A DNA stretch of 64,000 bases, from NCBI RefSeq assembly GCF_932526225.1, contig NC_064045.1, positions 10,072,022 to 10,136,021 of the forward strand, written 5' to 3'. This document shows, piece after piece, positions 48,701 through 59,480 of the stretch. This DNA comes from Nematostella vectensis. Lineage: Eukaryota > Cnidaria > Anthozoa > Actiniaria > Edwardsiidae. The translations under genes and the position numbers were made by a program. The first letter of the stretch is position 1, and each line of letters starts with the position of its first letter. The notes under the pieces were generated by a model. That model searched no databases. It was given only the letters and a program-made list of their open reading frames with translations, and was not told where the DNA came from.

Positions 48701-49735
48701 CTCATAAATGGGAAGCAGTCATTATGAGTTTGGAAATCATCTTGACCAACAGCACTCAACAGAACAAACACTGTCTTCTTAAGGCTTGGTGATACCATGC
48801 ACCAGGGTGGGGCTTTGTTGTGTTCTTTCATATGAACATGCAGGATTAGCTCCTGGAGGTCCCTTATCTTAAGCTGGGATGCCTCAGCTCTTTCTCCTCC
48901 TTTACCGAAGAATTCCTTGAGCCTCAGTTGAAATGGTTCAGTGTGGGCAGTGATTTGCTGCAAGAAAGAGAATTGGATTGTTGGACAACCCCCGTCATGC
49001 AGGAATTTGAGGGGGAGAGGGGAAGGGGGCAAGGGGTGTTCATTTTGCAACAATACTGTATGTGCATAGTTGTGATTAGAAAAAAAACACATTGTTCAGT
49101 TTAAACTACGCATGATGTAATGAATGTATTAAGAACGTCAATTCCAGGAGAATTGAGGAACACAAGCTTCTAGTAAGCTCACATACGTTCAACAAGTCAA
49201 ATTCAGGGCCGAGAAACAGAAAGATAATATCCATGTCTCGACAGGGAATTGAAGCCGTTTCAGCAGAGGTGAGAATCCCCATATGCTGATGCGCTAACAC
49301 ACTCGGCCACCTGTGATTCCCTTATGGCATCAAAACTAAACTCTTTAAAGTGTAACATATACAACATACATATACAGAACCAGTTAAGAGGTGGTAAACT
49401 ATGTTTTGGCCATTACCCAATTGATTGCATATGCAGTACACACAGTAAGCTACTGTATATTAGAAAAAGTGAATCATACTGTACCTCCTCACTAGTTTTC
49501 TGTGACATCTTTTCTTTTTGGTCTTTCTTCTCTTTCCTTTTTTTCTTCTTTTTGGATTTAGCTCTCTTTTGAGGCTCTACTGTATATGTTGCAAAAGAAA
49601 AGACATATAAATACTAAAAAAAATTCAGCAAATTCAAACAAAATGAAAAAGAGAAAAAAATATTAAACCTGTTGAATCAATGTCCGCACCACCATTATCA
49701 CTGATTTTCCTTTTCAAACTTGGTGCATCAGGTTC
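39759..49735 (-). CDS. REXO5: REXO5-like DEDDh RNA exonuclease (5' exon uncertain)
   Basis: 3'-5' exoribonuclease of the Rex/REXO5 family, nuclear or nucleolar RNA trimming in known members. Minus-strand exons: 49735-49669, 49579-49485 (lysine-rich, likely nuclear signal), 48957-48685, 48098-47987, 47651-47443, 46818-46703, 46142-46004, 45279-45179, 44173-44085, 42487-42405, 40937-40856, 40392 down, 39941-39759. Catalytic set: ExoI FAIDCEM (D, E), Exo[14 protein letters not shown] (D), Exo[14 protein letters not shown] (H and D). YSGITAEML follows DYNTK as in REXO5. The C-terminus [19 protein letters not shown] resembles the human end, but the RRM domains between core and C-terminus are not seen. 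The donor linking exon 40392 to 39941 is unresolved: no phase-0 GT is convincing, and reading through gives a stop at 40277-40279. A first exon may start at 50545 (MTKPRKMGQEEE), but its phase does not fit 49735 directly. Confidence 0.85.
41065..42345 (-). repeat. 61-bp minisatellite family, locus B
   Basis: About 20 units of 61 bp, each with TTGATTGTTTACGCGCATTG, TCTGTGTGTTCTAATGTGCT and AGATTGTTGACG. It is the reverse complement of the array at 23090-23800. The last five or six units are more diverged. It fills most of a REXO5-like intron and ends about 60 bp before an exon. Confidence 0.95.
42968..43216. mobile_element. MITE family G, copy A (right end lost)
   Basis: Begins AATAGGGAACTTGCGCTAAG and matches 62446-62723 over about 230 bp (shared TGACTGTTAAGGTGGCAAAC, GCGCGCGCTCAGGC, AGCCAGAATTATTTTC). 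The right terminal repeat present in copy B is missing. Confidence 0.75.
43745..44084. repeat. 36-37-bp minisatellite (CATTCCCCTCTTTCCAGG)
   Basis: About nine degenerate units with CCATTCCCCTCTTTCCAGGA and GTTTAGAAGACCCC. It stops right at a REXO5-like exon: the donor is at 44084/44085. Confidence 0.9.
44357..44716. repeat. 77-bp tandem repeat
   Basis: Almost five units with exact 77-bp spacing (GCTATCTGATACGAC at 44423, 44500, 44577, 44654), also carrying GTGGCCAACTTGACAGTTTT. Confidence 0.95.
45355..45925. repeat. 49-bp minisatellite
   Basis: About eleven units of 49 bp: CTTACCTTACGGACACCTCA, ATACTACGGACACCTTATTA, CAGTCAACT; later units degrade. Confidence 0.95.
48551..48644. repeat. 47-bp tandem duplication
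   Basis: Two copies of GGAAATCCTGTGG..CAAATGGCTGAGGTGCACTGG..CGACA at 48551 and 48598, about 40 bp from a REXO5-like exon. Confidence 0.9.
49100..49320 (-). mobile_element. tRNA-derived SINE-like element
   Basis: On minus, 49310 downward reads GTGGCCGAGTGTGTTAGCGC (a good RNA polymerase III A box, tRNA-Ser/Leu-like). After about 45 bp it has GGCTTCAATTCCCTG, close to a B box. The tRNA fold is not complete and non-tRNA sequence follows to about 49100. This is the layout of a tRNA-derived SINE or a tRNA-Ser pseudogene; no tail or target duplication was defined. Confidence 0.5.
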
Positions 49736-50545
49736 CTAAAAACAGGGGTAAAAAATCTTAAAAGAGCTTATCTCCTCCTTTCCATCCAATGTCTACATCT
49801 CTCTTCAGATGTACAGTATATCATTCTGAACCTACAGCATGTCATATTGGACTTCACTAGTACCTGGTATAACTAGAAAGACTACAGACAAGCTGTAGAA
49901 AAACTAGATGGTTTGCGTCCACGTGGTGTAGACAACCTATAAATCAACACAAGGTTGAAAGAGTATGCTGTGAATGTCTGTAAAACTACAGCATACTTTT
50001 TCAACCAACAAAAAAGATTGTTTTAAAACATTTCAAAAAGGTCTATGAAAATATCCCATTCACATAATAACTTTCAAACATGTGCATATATTTATTTGGT
50101 CCTCTGTTGTTTTCCAACTGTTATTATTACTTTGCTTTCCCAATTTTCTCCACTAGCCTGCACAACTACCACTTTATGGGCCTTTGTATTATTGTACCCA
50201 CCACACTCACAGATCCCTCCTCATTGCCGACCCCTGTTCATACTCATAGCCAACGCAACCCTCTACCTATTCTAGCAATCTGCTAAACCGCATCATGCAT
50301 CCTGTTGTCCCTTTCTCCATCTGCCGGAGGTTGCGTGTTTGCTACCCCTCTTCACTCTCTGTACAGTATGACACCAGGATTATTCAAGAAACCTTTCTCC
50401 CAATGTTTTGAGAGAGAGGTTTCGCTTTCAAAAATTTAAAAGATCGTTACGGCACTAATGTTTCTCTGACTAACTTCAATAAACTCGCCTCTTGTATTGC
50501 CTCGGAAACCTCCTCTTCCTGTCCCATTTTCCGCGGTTTGGTCAT

Positions 50546-50893
50546 GTTAAAAAAGTTTCCTCAAGAAAGAAACAAAAACAAAATTGTGCATTGCGATATG
50601 GCGGCCATGTTGAATGTGAAAAACGGGGTAGACTGGAACTAAGCACAGGGCTCCCACCACATGTGTATAATACTACAACGATTATAAGCCTCAAATCTTA
50701 ACAAATTTCTAGTGCTAAAACAATCAATTAAAAAATCTCAATTGATGCTTTATTGAGTTTTCCCAGAGCCTTGAAGTATTTTTTTAGTATAAAGTCGGGT
50801 TTCCTGTGTGGCGAAGAAAACGAAAGCGAGGCTGGTAGAGCAACAAACAAGAAAAATGGCGGACGGTGTTGGCTAATGCCATTCTCCTAATAA
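50546..50893. promoter_or_regulatory. Probable shared REXO5/SNX14 promoter region
   Basis: The SNX14 start (50894, plus) and the candidate REXO5-like start (50545, minus) face away from each other across about 350 bp that contains GATGGCGGCCAT-type and AAAATGGCGGACG (YY1-like AAATGGCGG) sequences and no TATA box. Two tiny upstream ORFs precede SNX14: ATG at 50856 stopping at TAATG, and ATG at 50875 stopping just before the main ATG. Confidence 0.4.
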
Positions 50894-53800
50894 ATGGAGC
50901 GCTTGGATGCTCAAGATCTCAGCCGATTAAAGCCTACCTTGGCGGCTGGCTCTGTCTGTGTTGTTCTTTTTACGTTTCAATTTTTCAGGTAAGTCACCTT
51001 AGATTTTCATTAGATGAGCGTAGATTCCCGCGTCTGCCCTAACGGTTTATACCGCTCTGACAGGGCGGCCTACGTTGTTTTGATTTAGTCACGGGATATC
51101 GTTAGTATTACTATCGAGTTTAATATGTTATTTATTTCTGATAACTCGCCCACATTTTTTCCCTCCCGGAACATGGCAGCTCATTTATTATGGGCGGATA
51201 CATGAGGGGGGGGGGGGGGGGGGGGGGGGATTTCGTGGATATCTAACCCACCCCATTTTTACAGCCCTTTTTTTCCATGAATAACAACTTAAGTAACAAA
51301 TGCTCTAAATGCCGATCCCTTTAAATTATCCTCTATATAACGATATGCATCCACTCCTGCTAATACAAACTGGATCTTTTTTTACTTACTCTCTCCTCCC
51401 CTTTTTTAACCATTTTTTTATTGTCAATACATTATAACATACAGTCTATAAATAGAGAAATTAAGAACTAATGCCCCCCTTCCCCTTCTTCTCTCTCTCT
51501 GGCAGATTTTGGAAATACAGTGCACTCATTCTTAGTAAACGGGTACCAATGGCCAAAAAAAAAGTTGGAAAATAAAACTTGTTACACTAGTTTGATAAGC
51601 AATCAACATTTTGGAGAATTATTTGTCATTTAAGCTCCCAAAACGACCCATCAATATCTTTAAAGGCAAAAAAGCTACACAAATTTATATATGCCTCGGT
51701 AATCAAGCTGAAAAGGAGACTTTTCCATGTCCATTTCTCAAAAACACACAAATACAAGACCGTTTAACCAGTAAAATACGCCTTTTTTTATTATTTTTGT
51801 GGCAGTAGATGAATTTTGTTGAATATAAACATCATAGAACACCGTAGACTCGTCTTTATATTGTCACAAATTTTGTTTGATTTAAGAGTTGAATCTATGT
51901 TTTCAAAATTATTAAATTGTTCTTCCTTTAAGTTTTTCTCAATACAAAATTAGAACGTCTTGAAATATACACCTACATTCAATTACTACCATCAATATCA
52001 AAATATTAAACGCAATAAAGTTGATTCTGATTTGATAAAGCAATTAAACAATATATGCTGATTGGAAATGGTAACGTAAATGACATGTAAAGTAACGTAT
52101 ATGACCTTCTCAGTAGGATACACGATGCAACTCTTTACTTGTAAAATTTTGGTCAAATTTTCGCCTTTTAGTTATCATTAAAGGTTCTGAACAATAACTT
52201 GGTCATATTTATAATTTCTTAAACTTTTGCTACTAGTAACGTAAATGACAGTTTTCACATCCAAACAAAAAGAATCGTTTAAATGCTTTCAAGCGCTTAA
52301 CTGTAAATATATATATATATGAAAATACTTGGTTCTACTTACAGGTGATTTTAATTTGATATTTGGTGCTTCGATTTGAACCATCGTTTTTCTAAAACCT
52401 CTATAAAAAACGGTAACGTAAATGACACTAAGGTAGGCGGAAGCGTGCCTCAACGAGCTCCAGTTTCCGTTTTACTACTTCGGGTGGGCGGCTCGATGAC
52501 ACATAAGATCATGTCCCTCTTGATCCAAATAACATCTTCGCGGGCAGGCCATGTGAAGCTGAAAGATTGAAGGGTAGTGCCACTACGTGACATAAAAGTC
52601 ACGAGAGATTCGCCGTCCTCCTGGTCGATCTGCTGTACTTTGCCAACATACCAGTCCCCTTCGTAAGCGGCAGCGACAAAGTCGTCTACCTTTAGAGCGA
52701 GCTCATTGCGTAGACTCAACGCACTGGGTTTAGTGAGCATGGCGGCTTTCCATGCACAATGGCTATCCTTTGGGCTGGAAAGGCAGTCGGGACAGTAACA
52801 CGAGGTGACACGAGTGAGAACGGTGTGTCTGTCCACTGCGCATATGGCATGCATTGACATTGTGCCAGGGACAGTCTGTGTGCCATTGTACTTGTCCAGC
52901 CTTGCTGATGCCATTTTGAAGTCATCTGTTGAGTAGTAAATGTAGGTCACACTACTTTGATATTCGGTGGCCCAAACAAAGAAGCTGTGTGCATCGTCAA
53001 TAACGACTTTGCCTGACCGCACCGCCTCGTCAGCCATCCGCTTGGCAGCTCCCCCGACACCATCACAGGGACCTTTTCCGTGCCCCGCTTCAAAATAGTT
53101 CCATCTTGCTGGGACTCCGAACTCTTCCTTGTGGTTCGCGACTATGGCGAAGATTGTCTTGTTTCTGTATTGTGATGTGGGACTATCCGTCCAATAGTGT
53201 ACAATGGCCAGGTCAGGGACAAGATCCTTCAGGTCTTGATTCAGTCTCCCCAAGATGGCATACACGGCAGCTGCATTATGCGAGAGCTCTTCCGAAACAA
53301 AGGCAAAGCTCTTGTGCTCGAGGTCGTCTTTGCCTTCTGCCTTGTAATATACCACTACTGGATGTAGGGAGACCATAGTGGTCCATACATTCCAGTGAGC
53401 ACTTTGCACTTCCTCGCAAGACTGGCAGTTGTAATTCTCGGCAAAGTCCATTTGAATTACAACATGCCCAGCTTGGAGGTTGCTTTTCAAACGCCGGTGT
53501 TTGGATGCTGGTGTGTAGTATTTTTGCACTCGGATTGACTCATTTTGTTGCCAATTTGAATCTTTCCCTTTTTTTCGTTCTCTGTAGGCGCGTTGAATCT
53601 CTGCTCTTGATTTTCCCATTTTGAATGCTTCGAATAAAACAATGACCATAAGATACAGCAATTTTCACAAAATTACAGAAAACTCATTCTGAAAGCTTTT
53701 TTAATTCTAAATAGTGGTCATTTGATCCTTTTTTAAGTAGTCCACCAATTGTTAACTAGCGTGCCTCATCCATAATACTTTGTCAATTACGTTACTTTCA

Positions 53801-56800
53801 ATGTCATTTACGTTACCACTGGCAAAAGCATGTGCTGAGCCTCACTATTCTAGATATTAGCTAATGCGTATGCATTAGTGCCTTTATCAGTCATTTAGCT
53901 TCACACAATACCATAGGCGTGGTATCTTACCTTAATTCTGCTTTTCGAGAAGTGAAAACCAAATTGAGTTTAAAAGTGAAGATAGAGTTGATACTTCTAC
54001 CGCGAAGGTCATCGAAGGAAAGACTTGTATTACAGCTTGTTGGGCTTTAACTAAAACGTTAGATATCTTGGCAATTTAATCCTATACAAATTATCCTTAT
54101 CTCACTAGTGTGTGTGCACGTGCGCCCCATTAGACGATAGTACGTAAATTCTATTGTCATTTACGTTACGGTAACGTAATGTGACACTAGCATTTGTCAA
54201 GCTACTGTCTCTTCACGTTTCAACCAAATTAGATTATTATTTTTCTTTAAGATATTACTAAGGTCGCTCTGCAATGTGACACTGCTAACAAGACCTCCTA
54301 AGGTCTTAAAGCTTGGCAGTTGTGACCTAGATTGAGTAACGTAAGTGACAGTGCAGTAAAATTATTGCCAATTAGCTGGCATGAAGTGATGATTTCTTGA
54401 ACACTTTGATTTTTATGAACAGTTCTTAATATTGGTTTGGGTCTTTGAGCCTTAAAGTTGTTATAAATATGTTTCAGGGCTTCTGTACGGATATACAAGA
54501 AATTATATTTCGATTTTTTGTGCCTGGTAACGTAAATGACCCAAATCCACGTGACACTTGGATCACGGTCCAGTGTGTTGAGCAAACCAACAACGACAAC
54601 CGTAACTTTAATTTAGGTGAGTCCTGAAACATGTATCTCCAAATTGTGACACAATTTAGGCAGCAACTACAGGCAGAACATCTCAAGTTTTCGGTTTAAA
54701 CTTTGTTTTTTATTCTTGTGACATATGGTTTTCGTATAGCGTTACATGTTCAGAGGTCAATATTTTGTAGTATGTCGAACTTTTTACACAGAAAACTTAA
54801 AACAAAATCTCCCATAGACCCAAACTCTTCGCAAAATCACACATCTCTCAAGAAATTGCGCCTAAATACAAAATGTAGAGCTATATATACGTGTGACATC
54901 AATGGTACCCGTTAACTAAGAATGAGTGAGTGGATCACAGATCTGTCAACAATTTGGGCGTGAATTTTGACTGCTTTGATGATCCAATTTCGTATTAAAC
55001 ACATTGACCCCTCAACCGGCCTGTACCGGCTTTGGGAAGTACCCACAACCCAAAAAATTCATAAATGCAAAATAAACACAACAAGATGAAGATACTCAGG
55101 CATCAGTCTAAGGGATAAATGGTCTTGCAGATATGCATCCTACCAAGGTGTTGGCATCTACTCTTTAGCCAAATAATAGCACAGGTTCTTTGACAAATCT
55201 CAAATCGAACAAAGAGAGAAAAGCAGAATCACCCCTCTCAATAAAACGCTCAAAATACCACACAAGGGAGAGAGATCAGCAAACACAGCTCAAGACACAA
55301 ATAGATACCTTTATTCTGATCCTCCAGGTACATTTCCATGGCCTCAAAACACAATCTCCACTCCTTGAAGGATTGTACAGCCACGAAGATGTCTTTATGT
55401 ATTGCAAAGCATTCTGGGAGATCCAGGGGAAAATTCATGAGGGGAGGGCCAGTCAACACTCCTCTCCCCAAAGTCAGATGGTTTTTTATAAGTCTTTTCA
55501 CCCCGAAGCCAAACAAATCAATTCCAGGTCATACAGACCCAGAATAGCAGTGTAAACAATTTTGCAATCAATTTGGTTTCAGAAAAGACAGCATTTAGGA
55601 GAGCTGTGGTGATTCATTAGAAAATTATTTTCTCATCCAGGCAAAGCCAAACAAGAAAAAATCATGAATCCACCTTTGCTTGCAAATATCCATAAGCAAA
55701 GCACTCAATTATGCCCCAAAAGACTTCATGATGTCCTGAGACACTCTCCTAATATGCTCATAGCTGTATTTTTGATGAAAAATACATGCAACCATCGACT
55801 TGTGCTGGCTTCAGCACAACGACGAGGGATTAAAAGTGGGGACCGCAAAGCACTGTTGGAAAGCTTGGATACCGCTGACTAGGTGCAGCTGTGTTTGACT
55901 TTGACGGGCTGTATAAAACTCAGAATAGGGGGGAGGTATCTGTTTTCAGTCTGTTTTTTTGTAAATTCAGCTAAAAAAAGCCAGGAAAGTCAATGGGTTA
56001 AAGGAATTTCAACCGATGCTATTGTTTATCTGTCAAACCATGTGGATCTTAAAGTATCCACGGATTTGCCCCGAAAATGTAGCTTATCGGCGGATTCACG
56101 TACCCCTATTCACCCTCCCCCTTGAACTATTGACTCCTCCCCCTCCTGCTTGTATCTATATTGTTGGCAGCTTTTATATTGTTCTATGAGTGTTGATGAG
56201 AGTTCTCTTTTACAGATGTATTCCTCTTGTCATCGCATTATGGGTTCTTGCTTCAGGGATAGCAGCTGGTTTTGTATTATTCAGGTACAGCACTGCCAAC
56301 AGCTTTTTCCACTTTTTTCATATTTAAAGTGTTTTAAGGAATCCTTGTGTTGTTTCTGCAGCTGTTTTCCTCGTTTGCCTTGTTTGCTGCTGAACATTGA
56401 GCCAAGGATTTGGGTGAGTCCTTTAATGAAAGTGGGGTAAAATATTTAAAAAAATACTTTATGCTGTAAATTATGTGATTTATTGATACTTCTCCTGTAC
56501 TTTGTGTAGGTTAAATATGAAGATGATGACAAACTTCTCACCCCTCAAGGATGTACAATATGTGGGAACCCCCACTGTCAGAGGCACAGGTATTTTTTGT
56601 TGTCGATGTTTAGCTGGAATTCTAAAACTAAGCTTCAATCAATTAGAATGTCGGAGAAGGGCCTCCACAAATTTTGTAGGAGAGCAAGCATTAATAAATG
56701 ACCCCCCCTATTGCCACAAGCCATATCATTACAATTGAATGACCCCCCTATTGCCACAAGCCATATCATTATAATTGAATGACCCCCTATTGCCACAAGC

Positions 56801-59445
56801 CATATCATTATAATTAAATGACCCCCCTATTGCCTCAAGCCATATCATTACAATTGAATGACCCCCCTATTGCCACAAGCCATATCATTACAATTGAATG
56901 ACCCCCCTATTGCCTCAAGCAATCTTATCACAACACTTGTTTTATGCAGACCTGAAATTGCGCTGGTGAAAATTCAGCCATGGCAAAACTTGAAGATTCC
57001 AGAGTCTGTCGATAAGGCTATCGAAGAGGTTGGTACCTACATTAATCGTTATCATGTAGTATGTGGGAAATGGTTGTTCAGACTAATCAATCTACTAAGA
57101 ACATACAGTAGGTGTTTCTCAACAAGTCTCAGTGTCTGAATTTCACTTTGTGATGTGTCAAAAGACAAAAATTCCACACATATTTTTTTCTTGGAGTTGT
57201 ACTGTATTTTTTATGACTGTTATAAAATAGAATACCCTTTTCTTGTAGGTTTAACTTCAACCTCCAGTAGGATGGGGGGGGGGGGGGTGACAATGAAGAG
57301 GTGCCAAAAATGGCAATGGAGAATTTCATTTGATGTGTTTTTTTTCTTCTTCTAGTTTCTGGATCTTGTGCTAAAGAATTTTGTTTACAGTTGGTACAGG
57401 TATGTTTATTACGCGCTAAATCACGCGGGATTTTGCAATACATTTTTCTTAAAAAATCAAAATTTTGCGGGATTCTTTACTGAATTACACGCTAAATTAC
57501 ACGGAATATCAGTTGTTACTCCCAAACTACATTTTGTACCGAAGGAAAGCACGAAATAACTTGAAAAGGTTATTTTTTGCGTGAAAATATCTTAGGCAAG
57601 TTTTCATTGGCTCCTAGCCACCAACCAATTAAAAAAAGGTATTTTATTATTATTTCTAGGCCTTCGTGGTGTAGCAAAGAACGCCTAGTCATTTTATTTG
57701 TTTTCGAAATTCAGTTCGAAACATCGCACTCTTACGAAGAATATCTCTTTTTTTACGAGTAACCTGTGCAATTAAATGTTTTGTCTTTCAAATTTTAGCC
57801 AAATTACTCGGAAAAAGCCAAATTAAGCGCTTCCGCACAAGCGCTTAATTCCAGAAGCCCTGTATTGTGGGAGGTACATGGGGCCACTGTATCAATAGTC
57901 AAAACACATTTTGTCAATGACACCTCCTCGGTATACTTAATGCTTATTGATTGCTTAAAACATCCATTAACACTTTAAAAGGTAAGAAGTAAACCTTGTG
58001 CCAAACCTTATGAGAAAGTAAACCTTGTGCCAAACAAGGGTTTCATACTGTAGATGACCTTTAAGCAATGAAGTGACAGATCACACTTTAGCATTTATTA
58101 CCAACCACTTTCTGGTTGAGTGCTGATAAAACTGATATAACGTTTATGTAGTCATCTTCTTCAATCTTTTAATGGATGAGGAACATAGGCCCCTGTGGCC
58201 TTACTTTTGTTTTGTAGTGAAGTTAGCAGTGATGAGATCTGTGTTGATGAGCTAAGGACAAGCTTGAGATACATAACATCTGTACTACTACGAAGAGCCC
58301 GGAAGGTATAACTGACTACTTGGTTGGCTTTACAAAAATTCTAAGTATACTGGCCTAACCAGTCTACCCTCATTCTTGCTATAAAATCGTGAAAACCCTT
58401 ATCAACACTGATGTGAAATTTGAACATAGAAGATAGAAATATTACTTATATATAGAAATATTTCTAATATTACTAATATTAGAAAATAAGTTTCACTAAG
58501 ATGATTAAAAAAATTTGAATAGGAGCATTCTTTGAAAATAATTGCCAAGAATTTGGAAAAAGTCAATCTGTTTCCCGTCTACTGTCCACTTAAACAGACT
58601 TAAGTTACTGATAACTTGGTTTATTATTATTATTGTTATTATTTTGCTAGGTTGATATCCCAACTCTGGTAACAGATAGACTAATCAAGGAAGGATTGAG
58701 ACATTTTGATAACTACATCAAAGCAAAAGAGCGTGGTAAGTGTGTATTTTGAAGCGTGTCCATAGTTGTGAGAGCTTAGCTTGCTAATCTTACACCAATT
58801 TATGTATTCCAGTTCTATCATCTGATTATAAAGAAGATATTCAGACGGCAATCATGGATGAACTAGCTCCCAGCATGCATTGCGCCATGTATAGCCGCCA
58901 TGCAGAGTTGCAGTACCTGAGGAAAATTGCAGAATCTGTGCTGCCGCAGCTTTTGCCTCCACAGTCCTTGCACTGCAGGTGATGATGATGATAACAATGG
59001 CCATGATGATGATGGTGGTGGAGGTGATGATGATGATAACAATGGCCATGGTGATTATGGTAGTGGTTATAGCGATGATGGTGAAGGTGATGATGATGAT
59101 AACAACAGCCATGGTGATGATGGTAGTGGTTATAGTGATGGTGGTGGAGGTGATGATGATGATAACAATGGCCATGATGATGATGGTAGTGGTTATAGCG
59201 ATGATGGTGAAGGTGATGATGATGATAACAACAGCCATGGTGATGATGGTAGTGGTTATAGCGATGGTGGTGGAGGTGATGATGATGATAACAATGGCCA
59301 TGATGATTTTGGTTTGTGGTTATAGCGATGGTTGTGAAGGTGGATGGTGGGAGTAGATACAAAGTGGTGATGATTATGGTAAAGTGCTGATGAGGAATAA
59401 GATGAAAATGATATTGATAATGATGTTGATGCTGGTTGTGTATGG

Positions 59446-59480
<35 letters not shown>

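Noticed and set aside
55250-55516. Minus-strand frame resembling a Ty3/gypsy RNase H segment (AVQSFKEWRLC)
   Set aside because: Only a short local resemblance; neighbouring reverse transcriptase or YTDHKNL-type motifs were not found on either side.
55664-55882. 72-codon plus-strand frame in SNX14 intron 1
   Set aside because: No family resemblance and SNX14 splices directly from 50988 to 56216 in phase.
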